In this document: piece by piece, positions 7,012-15,145 of the stretch | Layout of the letters: each line of letters opens with the position of its first letter | How positions within the stretch are numbered: the first letter of the stretch is position 1 | Assembly (NCBI GenBank): GCA_022841705.1 | Contig: JALHQZ010000009.1 | Coordinates: forward strand, 62,001 to 126,000 | DNA: 64,000 nt | Source of the DNA: Pirellulales bacterium | GTDB lineage: Bacteria > Planctomycetota > Planctomycetia > Pirellulales > Lacipirellulaceae | Direction of reading: 5' to 3' | The notes under the pieces: generated by a model | Seen by the model: only the letters and a program-made list of their open reading frames with translations | Databases searched by the model: none | Told to the model about the DNA's origin: nothing | Made by a program: the position numbers and the translations under genes

Positions 7012-9318
7012 CTAGTACGCGACTTCCAGTCCCGTGTAAAAATTGATCCCCGGGCGGAAGACGCCGAGGCCCGCGCGGTAGTCGATGTGCTCGCGATAGA
7101 ACTTGTCGGTCAGATTCTCCACGCCCGCGGTTAGCAGCCAACTTCCTTTGCGCGCATACGTTCGAATGTCGTACGTCGTGAAGCCGGGGGTGGTGATCTC
7201 TTCGAGCGTGGCGGCGATGCGGTCCTGGTCGTCCACGATGCGGGCTGACAACTCAACGCCCCACTTCTGTCGTGGCGACGGGTCTTGAATCAAGAACCCC
7301 ACCCGCGATTCCAGCGGCGAAATGCCCGGCAGCGCTTCTTTGTCCGGCACGGCGGTTCCACTGCGGGGATCGGTCCCTTGCCGGTGCGCATTGGTGCGGC
7401 TGTGGTCGGTCCCTTCCACATAACTCAGCGCGCCAAACATCGCCCACTCGCGGGTGAGTTGGCACTGGCCGTAAGTCTCGGCGCCGGTGAGCGTGGCGAG
7501 GTCGGTATTCACAAACGCGGCGCCCTGCGGAAAGCCAAAGTCAGGGTCCGCCGGTGAGTAGAGATCGTATGTGATGTAGTCTTTGATCCAGGCGTGGTAA
7601 CCGTGGACGCCCCCTTTCCACACCCCATAATCGGCCCGCAGCCCTAAGTCGAGCTGCAAACACTGCTCTTGGTTGAGCTGGGGATCGCCCAACAAAAACG
7701 TTTGCCCGCGCTGTAAGGAGCCGATGAACGAATCGTTCACGTAGAGTTCCGTGAGCGTCGGCGGCCGCTGCGCGTAGCCAACCCCGGAGGTGGCGGTCCA
7801 GTTGCAATCGAGATCGAGTTCGGTCGCGAAGAAGGTGGACCACAGCGGGAACTGCTGATCCAGCTCCGAATCGAACTCATCGGAAATCGTGTTCGGCACG
7901 CCAGGGACGTTCTCCACTGCATCGGTAAAGATCATATCGCCGCGTACGCCAGTGGTCACGCGGAAGGCCTCGGTCACGGGGCGAATCCGCTCGGCATAGA
8001 AGCCAATGTCGGTCGAGTAGGAACGCGGCAGCGGAAAGTTGTTATTGTTGGCCGGGGCGAGGGGCTCGATATCGTTCAGCTCTTGGTTTTGGAAGATCAC
8101 GTCCGTGCCGAGCGACAGCACGCTATCGTCGCACAGTTCGTAGGTGCTCTCCGCGCGATGGCCGGCCGAAAGGCCATCGCCATCGGTAATCGCGAAGCCA
8201 TCGTTGCCGCTTGGCGAAAACAAATCGTTCACTAGAAACGGCAACTGGCGATTTTTGCCGGGCCGCAGCGTGTCACCATCGAACCGCGTGCGGTTGTACC
8301 ACACCTCTTCGACGAAGTGGTCGGCGAAACCGGGGTCGGTGTCCGTGTAGGTGACTTCGTAACCGTCGGTCACCAGATAGTTGAGGTCAAACACGAGGCC
8401 GGGGAACTCGACATCCGTTTGGTCGAGCCGCAGCACGTTCACTTCAATCGACTGGTGGCTGGACATATCCCAACCGGCGGCGATGAAGACGTCTCGCGAT
8501 TTGTAGCTGGTCGGCAGGAAGAAACCGCTTTGGCCGGTTTCGTAATCGTTGCCGGTGCGATGGCCGTAGCTCACATTGAAGCCGTAGGTGTCGGAGCCGC
8601 CCCAAATCGTCTGGCGGCCATACCACTGCTCGCCATTAGTTTGATAGGTGGCGCTGCTGTGACCGTGCGCCTCGAAGCCCCCGGCGTATCGCGGCGAATG
8701 AATGAAATCCATATCGACGAAGCGAAAGCCCGGCCCGTAGCGCGTGCTATACGGACCCTTAACGAGAATGACATCGTCGATGAGTCGCGAGTCGATTTTG
8801 TTGACCATCGTATCGAGGTCCATCCGCACCGGCGCCCAGTACGAGCCGGAAGCGAGGACTTGGCCAACACGCTGGCCGCGGATGCGGGTTTCATTCACCA
8901 ACGGCGCCCGGTTCTGGTTCGAAACCCCATGCGCGGAGTTGGCTTCCTTGAGCAGGTTGCCCACGTCGCTCGTTTGCCGGCCGGTCGCCTGAGCGCCAAA
9001 CACCGCGTCGGCCGCCGGTGAACGGGCGTGAATGCGACGCGTTTCGGAGAGGCCGGAGACATCGTCCACCGAGCCGAACAGATCATTGACCCGCGAGTCG
9101 ACAATTGCCTGCTCAGGAGCTGGATTGTTTCCCCCCGCTGCTTGCCGCTTAGCGGGCAGCGCTTGCGGCGCATTTAGCTGCACCGGTTGAATCGCATCGA
9201 CCTCCGGCGCCACCTGATCGGAGATAAAGACCACCTCTTGGGCGACCGCTGAGATACTAGCAAACCAACCGGCCGCCAACAGCGCGAATCGACAAGAAAA
9301 TAAGCGCAGGCGGGCCAT
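7012..9318 (-). CDS. TonB-dependent outer membrane receptor
   Basis: 768 residues. Signal peptide MARLRLFSCRFALLAAGWFA ending near ISAVAQ. The plug domain region includes LVNETRIRGQRVGQVLASGS and VNKIDSRLIDDVILVKGPYS with TRYGPGF, the usual plug layout. The rest is a beta-barrel with alternating aromatic segments (WDMSSHQSIEVNVLRLDQTD), an ITDGDGLSAGHRAEST loop, and near the C-terminus GFTTYDIRTYARKGSWLLTA and GVENLTDKFYREHIDYRAG, then PGINFYTGLEVAY ending in an aromatic residue as outer membrane proteins do. It would import a siderophore, cobalamin, sugar or similar ligand using TonB energy; the ligand cannot be read from the sequence. No TonB/ExbBD gene is adjacent. The planctomycete-type N-terminal extension before the plug (about 90 residues) is of unknown use. 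Confidence 0.88.
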   Translation of the reverse strand: MARLRLFSCRFALLAAGWFASISAVAQEVVFISDQVAPEVDAIQPVQLNAPQALPAKRQAAGGNNPAPEQAIVDSRVNDLFGSVDDVSGLSETRRIHARSPAADAVFGAQATGRQTSDVGNLLKEANSAHGVSNQNRAPLVNETRIRGQRVGQVLASGSYWAPVRMDLDTMVNKIDSRLIDDVILVKGPYSTRYGPGFRFVDMDFIHSPRYAGGFEAHGHSSATYQTNGEQWYGRQTIWGGSDTYGFNVSYGHRTGNDYETGQSGFFLPTSYKSRDVFIAAGWDMSSHQSIEVNVLRLDQTDVEFPGLVFDLNYLVTDGYEVTYTDTDPGFADHFVEEVWYNRTRFDGDTLRPGKNRQLPFLVNDLFSPSGNDGFAITDGDGLSAGHRAESTYELCDDSVLSLGTDVIFQNQELNDIEPLAPANNNNFPLPRSYSTDIGFYAERIRPVTEAFRVTTGVRGDMIFTDAVENVPGVPNTISDEFDSELDQQFPLWSTFFATELDLDCNWTATSGVGYAQRPPTLTELYVNDSFIGSLQRGQTFLLGDPQLNQEQCLQLDLGLRADYGVWKGGVHGYHAWIKDYITYDLYSPADPDFGFPQGAAFVNTDLATLTGAETYGQCQLTREWAMFGALSYVEGTDHSRTNAHRQGTDPRSGTAVPDKEALPGISPLESRVGFLIQDPSPRQKWGVELSARIVDDQDRIAATLEEITTPGFTTYDIRTYARKGSWLLTAGVENLTDKFYREHIDYRAGLGVFRPGINFYTGLEVAY

Positions 9319-9471
9319 CTTGATCCATCAATTCCGCCGCACGGCAATCCTTGCCGCGATGGGGCCAACGTTCGGTGAGCGCACAGCACTTCGCTGTCAT
9401 CGACCGGTGAATACCCCCCGTTTGAGTTTCATGAGCGAAAAAGGTGAAGAATCCGTCGGCCACCAACCAGT

Positions 9472-11952
9472 TTAGCGGCGGATTTCGCTCCAACGTCGCT
9501 GTTGCACCGGCGAAATGTGGCCGTGATCGCTCAAGAGCTGATAACACTTCTCCGCCGAATCGAAATGCCGCTCCGCCTCCGCGGCATCATTCGCGAGTTC
9601 ACCGAGCGTCTGGTAGCACTCGGCGAGTGAAGCAACGACGCTTGGCAGGGCGCCTTCGACTCGGATCGCCTGTTGTAACTTGTCCACCGCCCCGACCAGA
9701 TGCTCCGTCGCTTGCGTGCGCTGATTGATGGCCGCGAGCGCGCGGCCGAGATTCGCTTCCGCGAGCGCGCTGTTTTGGCGGTAGAACGAATCTGCATCGC
9801 ACAGGAGCCACGCCTGCTGGAGATCGGCGAGCGCGTCGCGATAGAGCTCAGCGGCTACTTCGAACTTCTGTTGCTCCAGTTCCAGTTCGCCGGCTTGCAT
9901 GCGGGCATAAGCGCGGCTTTGGAGTAGGTCGGGACGAGCAGGTGAATCTTGGATGCGAACTGCGAGTGCGGCGATGACGCTCTGCCACACATCGCTCGCC
10001 TCCGCTAAGCGGCGATCGGCCTGGAGTGCGGCGGCGCGATCGCTTTGGACAGTTTCGTACAATTGGTGATCGCGGGGCGCTCCGCGGTGCTGGGTAAGCC
10101 AAGCTGCCCAGGCGGCCGCTTGGGCGAGCACAGCGGTCGGTTGCTCGCTCGTGCCACTGCGCGTGGCAGCCAACTGCCAACGCGCCAGTGTGTTAGCGGC
10201 TTGCAGGGTGAGGTCATTCACCGGCGCGGTACGAATATCGCCCAGCAGTTGCGTCAAAAATTTGTGATCGTCCGCGATGAGAGCTTTGGGGGCTGATTTA
10301 TCCGACGATTCACTCCGCAGTAGTTCTAAACCGATGCGCGCATGAATCCGTTCCAGCCGAGCTTCCGGTGAATTTTTCGTCTCAGCGGCATTCAGCCACC
10401 GGGCGCCAAGTTCGTACTGTTCGTTGGCAATGTCGAACTCTTGCTGCAACCGCGCTAGATCCCCGAGTCGCAGGTAGCACTTGGCGACTTCCAGCCGGGT
10501 GGGCAGGTCAGCCGTTTGGAGATCGATTGTTCGGTAATCCGCCAGTAGCGACTGATAGTGCTGCACGCCCTGCTCCAACAGTTCGGCACGCACCCCGCCG
10601 AGGCCGGGGAAGAACTGTAAACTGCCGCTTAAATCCACCAGCCACGCATCGCCCGCTTGCCGCGCTTGGCCGAGCCGTTCGAGCGATTGCGCGTGGGCCG
10701 CCCGCTCGGCGTCATATGCGCGCTGAATCACGAGCCCGAAAATGACAGACGAAATTGTCAGCACGACCAAGGCGCCCAGCACACTGGTCACCAGCGTGCG
10801 ATGCCGTTTGCACCACCGGGCAGCGCGTTCCCACCACGGTTCGGCATACACGCTGACTGCCTCGCCGGCGAGAAACCGTGCGAGGTCGGCGATGAGTTCT
10901 TGCGCGGACGCATAGCGCTGCGCCGGATCGCGCGCCATCGCGTGGGTGCAGATCGCCGCGAGTGCCCCCGGTATAGAGCGATTCAGCGCGCGCGGCGGCC
11001 GATACTCGCCCGTTTTCACTCGGCTGAGCGTGGCGCCAACATCTTCACTGCGGAACGGATTGTGCCCCGTGAGCACTTCGTACAGCATCACCCCCAGAGC
11101 GTAGATGTCAGAGGCTTGAGTGATCGTGTGGGGATCGCCCGCCGCCTGCTCCGGTGACATATAAGAGGGTGTGCCAATGACCGAGCCCATGCCGGTTGAA
11201 AATGGGGACAGGTCCATTTTGTTAACTGCATGTTCGTCACCCCCTTCGTCCGAATAAATGGACCTGTCCCTTTTTTCATCGGAGCCAACTTTCTTCGCGA
11301 GGCCCCAGTCGACGACGATTGTCTCGCCGAACCTGCCGACCATCACGTTGGAAGGTTTCAAATCGCGATGAATGACGCCGCGCTCGTGGGCGTACGCCAC
11401 GGCGTTGGCAACTTGGGTGAAGCGTTGGAGGAGTTCCAGTGAGTAGCCCCCGGCTAGCGACTTTTGGGGCGCGCTATGAACGTGATCGATTAGCTCGCGG
11501 AGGGTTTCTCCTTCGAGTAACTTCATCACATAGTACGGGGCGCCATCCGCCGCGACGCCGAGTTCATGCACCGGCACAATGCCGGGGTGCTGCAACTGAC
11601 TGGTAATCTTGGCTTCGTGCAGAAAGCGCTGATGGAGCGCCTCGTTAGTGGCGACCTCGGCATGAATCTGCTTGATCGCAATCTCGCGTTCAAGCTGCCG
11701 GTCGCGCGCTTGCACGACGAAGCCCCATCCCCCACGACCGAGCTCGCCGAGCCGTTCGTAGCGCTCAGCTTGCTCGGCTGTGCGCGGCGCCGTGCGCTGG
11801 TTATTCTTCTTGCCGCGATTCGACTTTGACTTTTCCTCGTTCGCCGTGTCGACGAACCCGCCCAGTCCAGTCGCGTCCGGCGACGGCGGAGAAACACCTC
11901 CGTCACCTTGCCCGATCGGGCTGGTGACCTCAAGCAAATTCGCGTGAGACAT
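9472..11952 (-). CDS. Membrane Ser/Thr protein kinase with C-terminal helical repeats
   Basis: 826 residues from the ATG at 11952 (a TTG at 12027 in the same frame is less likely). Kinase domain about 64-360: glycine loop GELGRGGWGFV, VAIK-type lysine in EIAIKQI (K94), catalytic HRDLKPSN (195-202), metal-binding DWG (215-217, a common variant of DFG) and GTPSYMSPEQ. Between DWG and GTPSY there is an unusual ~30-residue insert (223-253) encoded by a palindromic DNA element (11205-11270). One membrane helix follows at about 387-410 (LVTSVLGALVVLTISSVIFG). The outer part has TPR-like helical repeats, e.g. LEVAKCYLRLGDLARLQ and ANLGRALAAINQRTQATEHL. It is a PknB-type transmembrane kinase; substrates unknown. 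Confidence 0.9.
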   Translation of the reverse strand: MSHANLLEVTSPIGQGDGGVSPPSPDATGLGGFVDTANEEKSKSNRGKKNNQRTAPRTAEQAERYERLGELGRGGWGFVVQARDRQLEREIAIKQIHAEVATNEALHQRFLHEAKITSQLQHPGIVPVHELGVAADGAPYYVMKLLEGETLRELIDHVHSAPQKSLAGGYSLELLQRFTQVANAVAYAHERGVIHRDLKPSNVMVGRFGETIVVDWGLAKKVGSDEKRDRSIYSDEGGDEHAVNKMDLSPFSTGMGSVIGTPSYMSPEQAAGDPHTITQASDIYALGVMLYEVLTGHNPFRSEDVGATLSRVKTGEYRPPRALNRSIPGALAAICTHAMARDPAQRYASAQELIADLARFLAGEAVSVYAEPWWERAARWCKRHRTLVTSVLGALVVLTISSVIFGLVIQRAYDAERAAHAQSLERLGQARQAGDAWLVDLSGSLQFFPGLGGVRAELLEQGVQHYQSLLADYRTIDLQTADLPTRLEVAKCYLRLGDLARLQQEFDIANEQYELGARWLNAAETKNSPEARLERIHARIGLELLRSESSDKSAPKALIADDHKFLTQLLGDIRTAPVNDLTLQAANTLARWQLAATRSGTSEQPTAVLAQAAAWAAWLTQHRGAPRDHQLYETVQSDRAAALQADRRLAEASDVWQSVIAALAVRIQDSPARPDLLQSRAYARMQAGELELEQQKFEVAAELYRDALADLQQAWLLCDADSFYRQNSALAEANLGRALAAINQRTQATEHLVGAVDKLQQAIRVEGALPSVVASLAECYQTLGELANDAAEAERHFDSAEKCYQLLSDHGHISPVQQRRWSEIRR
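11205..11270. repeat. Palindromic element inserted inside a kinase gene
   Basis: GGGACAGGTCCATTT (11205-11219) has a perfect 15-base inverted copy AAATGGACCTGTCCC (11256-11270), with 36 bases between. Near the ends, A-rich and T-rich flanks (AAAATG and TTTTTT) add weak pairing. It lies fully inside the kinase reading frame and adds residues such as NKMDLSPF without breaking it. Confidence 0.85.
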
Positions 11953-12274
11953 CCGGCACGTCGCTGTGAAGAGTGACCCGCGTTCGCCTCCGCGAAGGTG
12001 AACGCAGTAAAAAGAGGAGACCCGCAAGACAAGGAGGGAAGGCCGCGCCGACGAGTGAGCACCTCCACAATCGGCGCAAGGCTTCCTACTGGAAAGCTAG
12101 GTTGCAGGAGCGATATTGCAACGGAGCGCGATGAAACTCGCAGCTCAGCGCGCAATTCGATTGGCCCCTACAACCGCTGCAATCGGCGCTACGGCAAAAA
12201 AATAGCGGGCGAGACTCCGAAGAATCTCGCCCGCTCGGGGAGGGGAGAACGGGTTGGTAGTTCGCTTGTGTCGC
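11953..12274. other. Intergenic region between kinase and Wzz/BY-kinase genes
   Basis: 322 bases. The left part is upstream of the kinase start (both genes run leftward); the right part holds the terminator of the next gene (12195-12235). A TTG-started extension of the kinase frame reaches 12027 but begins with no clear ribosome site. I see no other gene and no strong promoter. Confidence 0.4.
12195..12235 (-). terminator. Terminator of the Wzz/BY-kinase-like gene
   Basis: AGCGGGCGAGA (12204-12214) pairs perfectly with TCTCGCCCGCT (12225-12235). On the minus strand the stem is followed by a T-run (A-run 12196-12202 on plus). It is about 40 bases after the stop of the gene at 12275-14671. Confidence 0.8.
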
Positions 12275-14671
12275 TTACTTGTCGAGCGAATCGAGATCAA
12301 AGTCGTCGAGTTCGGTCACTTCGTCCTCGGCAACGGCCGTCGCCGCTCCGCCGGCTGCGGCGGTCGTGGCTGACGCGGCGGCGATTTGCTTCGTCGATTG
12401 CTTCGGTGGGGTGACTTGCAAGTGCGTCACGCGGCGGTCAGCCCGGGTCTTCACGCCATTCACCACGGCGCCAATCATCCGCACGCCTACGCTCGTAAGC
12501 AGATCAGCCGCTTGCTGAATCTTATGCACCTGCGAGAAGTCCCGCAGGACCGAGAGGATGGCGCCATCCACGTGCTGGCCGAAGAGCAGTGAGTCCGAGA
12601 GGCCCAAGACCGGGGCCCCGTCGATGATAATGAAATCATAGTCGGCCCGCAGTTTGGCGAAGATTGGTTGCACCTGATCGGTCGCCAAGGCATGCACGGC
12701 GCCCGCATCGCAGTAGCCCGCGGTCAAGAGCCACAAGCCTTCGGTGTAGGTGGGGCGAATCACGTCGGCCACGTCGATCTCGGCTCTCAGCACTTCGCTG
12801 AAGCCATCTTCCAGCGGCACTTCGAACAGTTCATGCAGCGAGGGGCTCCGTAAGTCACCATCCACCAGCAGCGTCCGGCGACCGGCGCGAGCGAGGCTCG
12901 CCGCCAGTTGGCTAGCGACCGTGGTGCGGCCTTCGAGCGTTGCGGGGCTGGTGATCAGCACGATCTGCCGTTTCTTGGTAGTCGATTCGTGCATCAGCGC
13001 GGTCCGCACGCTATCGATCCCTTCGGTCAATTGGGCGACAATCGGCTGCGACGGATCGAGCGCTCCCCGGCCGGAGAGTGACGGCAGCGTCCCGACAACG
13101 CGGATACCGAGCCCTTCGTCCATTTGCTCGGGTCCATTGAGGCGGCGGTTGGTGAACTCCATGTAGGCGATGCCAAGCGCCGCCAGCAAAAAGCCGCCGA
13201 GGCCACCGATGGTGGTGATGGCGTATCGCATGACTTCGTTCATCCCCGGGATGATCTGCACATCCGCCACGCCTTCGGTCACGCCGATGGGGCGAATTCG
13301 TTCAGGGGCGTTAGACTCGACTTGCAGCTTTTGAATGTTGATCGCGATATCCTTCTGAACTTCTTGCAGCCGTTCGAGTTCGGTCTCCTTAATCATCAGA
13401 TCGGTATCGATATTCGCTTTTTCCAAGAGTTCATCCTGCAATTCACCCATCCGCTGTTCGTAGCCCGCAATTTTGTTCTTGAGCATGCCTTGGGTGATGC
13501 CAAACTCGCTGACGATCCGAGTCATCATCGGATTCGGCGCGTTGGCTTGGGCGCCGGCGAGTTGGCCTTTCATCTGCTGTTTGTACTGCGCGATCTGCTG
13601 CGAGACTTGGTCCCGCATCCGCTCATACCGCTTGATCTCCGGCGACTGACCATTCTTAACTGTGCTCCGCAACGTGCTGACATACGATTCATACGCCATT
13701 TGCTGCTGCAACAATTGGTTCATCTGCGGATCATTCTGCAGTTGCTCCTCGATCATTTGATCCACCAACGCGGGATCGAGCAGTTGTTGCTGCATGATCT
13801 GGAACTGCATTTGCGCCTGGGCCAATTGCGTTTCGGCATCCGTCTTGGACTTTTGAAGGTTGGTCACCTCGTCGAGCATGAGCTTCGTCTCGGGGTCGAA
13901 GCCTTCGTAAGCTTTCGAGCTGCCGGAATCCTTCAGCAAAGTTTGATACGTTGTTAGTTTGCCACGGATTTCCGCGTCGAGCGCCGTGAGCGCGGTCTTG
14001 AGGAGGCCCATCGGCCGGAGTTGTTCGGTCTGCTCCCGGAACACGACCTCCTGGTTGTACGCCTTGCTGACCGCGTCGACGATGGCTTTAAGTTCTTCGG
14101 GGTCTTCATCGCCGGAGAGCGAAATCTGCAGCAGCTCCCCGTTTTCTGGGAAGTTCGCCCGCAGCCGTTCGGCCAGGTACTGCAAGCGATCGTCTTCATC
14201 CACGCCGCTGAAGAACGAGGAGTTGAACGCCCGGCGATTATCGGCGCCGAGGGCGGCGTTCAGCACATAAGGGCTTTTGATGTACGCGATTTGGGTCGCC
14301 TTAAAAATGTCGAACGTGCGGGCTTCCATGGGGTTGGCCGCCTGCATGAGCGTAGATTGCGAGCTCTTCACTTCGTACTGCGCTACCGCACGGTTGGTCT
14401 CCGGGACGACGAGGAAGTACAACAGCGCCGCCAGGGTGCTACCAACCAGCAGACCCATACACGTCGCCAGCAGCCAGCGGCGGCGGAGCGAGTTGAGCAG
14501 CCACGTCTTGTCCATCCCGCCCCGCACGATATCGGTGGGCGGCGAGGTGACGCCGACGCCAAACGGATTGGTGACGGGAACATTCGAGCCGACCGTCATC
14601 AGGGCGCGGCGCGATCCGCTTTCCTCAGGGTTGTCAGGGTACGAGTTTGGATTGCGATCAAATTGCGACAT
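12275..14671 (-). CDS. Wzz/GNVR chain-length protein fused to a BY-kinase-like ATPase with altered Walker A
   Basis: 798 residues from the ATG at 14671. Two membrane helices at about 66-89 and 480-506 enclose a long periplasmic coiled-coil rich in Gln (e.g. AQMQFQIMQQQLLDPALVDQ), the layout of polysaccharide chain-length regulators fused to bacterial tyrosine kinases. The C-terminal cytoplasmic domain has Walker A' TLLVDGDLRSP (600-608) and Walker B-like FIIIDGAPVLGLSD (about 680). The Walker A is ITSPATLEGRTTVAS: the lysine of the usual GEGK(S/T)T is Arg (586 region), and the C-terminal tail (AEDEVTELDDFDLDSLDK) has no Tyr cluster. So it may be a non-kinase regulator or export co-polymerase. 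It lies directly before an exosortase gene, which supports a role in exopolysaccharide synthesis. GGGAG about 10 bases before the start. Confidence 0.85.
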   Translation of the reverse strand: MSQFDRNPNSYPDNPEESGSRRALMTVGSNVPVTNPFGVGVTSPPTDIVRGGMDKTWLLNSLRRRWLLATCMGLLVGSTLAALLYFLVVPETNRAVAQYEVKSSQSTLMQAANPMEARTFDIFKATQIAYIKSPYVLNAALGADNRRAFNSSFFSGVDEDDRLQYLAERLRANFPENGELLQISLSGDEDPEELKAIVDAVSKAYNQEVVFREQTEQLRPMGLLKTALTALDAEIRGKLTTYQTLLKDSGSSKAYEGFDPETKLMLDEVTNLQKSKTDAETQLAQAQMQFQIMQQQLLDPALVDQMIEEQLQNDPQMNQLLQQQMAYESYVSTLRSTVKNGQSPEIKRYERMRDQVSQQIAQYKQQMKGQLAGAQANAPNPMMTRIVSEFGITQGMLKNKIAGYEQRMGELQDELLEKANIDTDLMIKETELERLQEVQKDIAINIQKLQVESNAPERIRPIGVTEGVADVQIIPGMNEVMRYAITTIGGLGGFLLAALGIAYMEFTNRRLNGPEQMDEGLGIRVVGTLPSLSGRGALDPSQPIVAQLTEGIDSVRTALMHESTTKKRQIVLITSPATLEGRTTVASQLAASLARAGRRTLLVDGDLRSPSLHELFEVPLEDGFSEVLRAEIDVADVIRPTYTEGLWLLTAGYCDAGAVHALATDQVQPIFAKLRADYDFIIIDGAPVLGLSDSLLFGQHVDGAILSVLRDFSQVHKIQQAADLLTSVGVRMIGAVVNGVKTRADRRVTHLQVTPPKQSTKQIAAASATTAAAGGAATAVAEDEVTELDDFDLDSLDK

Positions 14672-15145
14672 TGGTAGCGTTCTCCCGGGGGAAAAGTTTT
14701 CGGGCGCCACTGTCCGGCTTGTCCGGCAGTGGAAAGCGTCCACTACGAAACGAGCACGGCGGCGTCCACTGCGAGCAAGCTCGACAGTGGCACCCGAAAA
14801 TCGTGGTGTGCCGAACCTCTAGGCAAGTGCCGGTCCGGCGCCTCGTCCCTGAGAGCAGAATTGCCGCAAGTCGTTTGCGGCCAAGGAGTTTTAGCAACTT
14901 AGACGTTCGTGCGGGCGGAAAGTTCCCCGTTGCTTCGCAGCAACATGTTTCTTTCTGGCAACGCGGAGAGAGGGTTCGCGCGTTCCCCTCCGCCGCACAA
15001 TGGTCACAACCGGACCAGGCATCGGCGAGCGATTTAGCTCGGGTACCACTGGCGTGCCGCCAGTGGAGAGTGCGGGTCGACACCGTCCTTAGTTCCCACT
15101 GGCGGCAGGCCAGTGGCGCCCAAAAAATCGTGTTGAGACCAAACA
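14672..15145. other. Intergenic region with several hairpin repeats (family J)
   Basis: 474 bases without a convincing gene between the exosortase stop and the Wzz/BY-kinase-like start. Contains imperfect palindromes CCACTGTCCGG... at 14707-14732, a perfect CCACTGGCG/CGCCAGTGG hairpin at 15046-15066, and CCACTGGC/GCCAGTGG at 15096-15116. The 17-base string GGGCGCCACTGTCCGGC at 14702-14718 recurs exactly at 51730-51746. It also must carry the promoter for the Wzz gene unless that is co-transcribed with the exosortase. Confidence 0.6.

Noticed and set aside
11953..12027. N-terminal extension of the kinase from a TTG at 12027
   Set aside because: No ribosome site is seen and the added residues (RVSSFYCVHLRGGERG) are not kinase-like; ATG 11952 is a simpler start.
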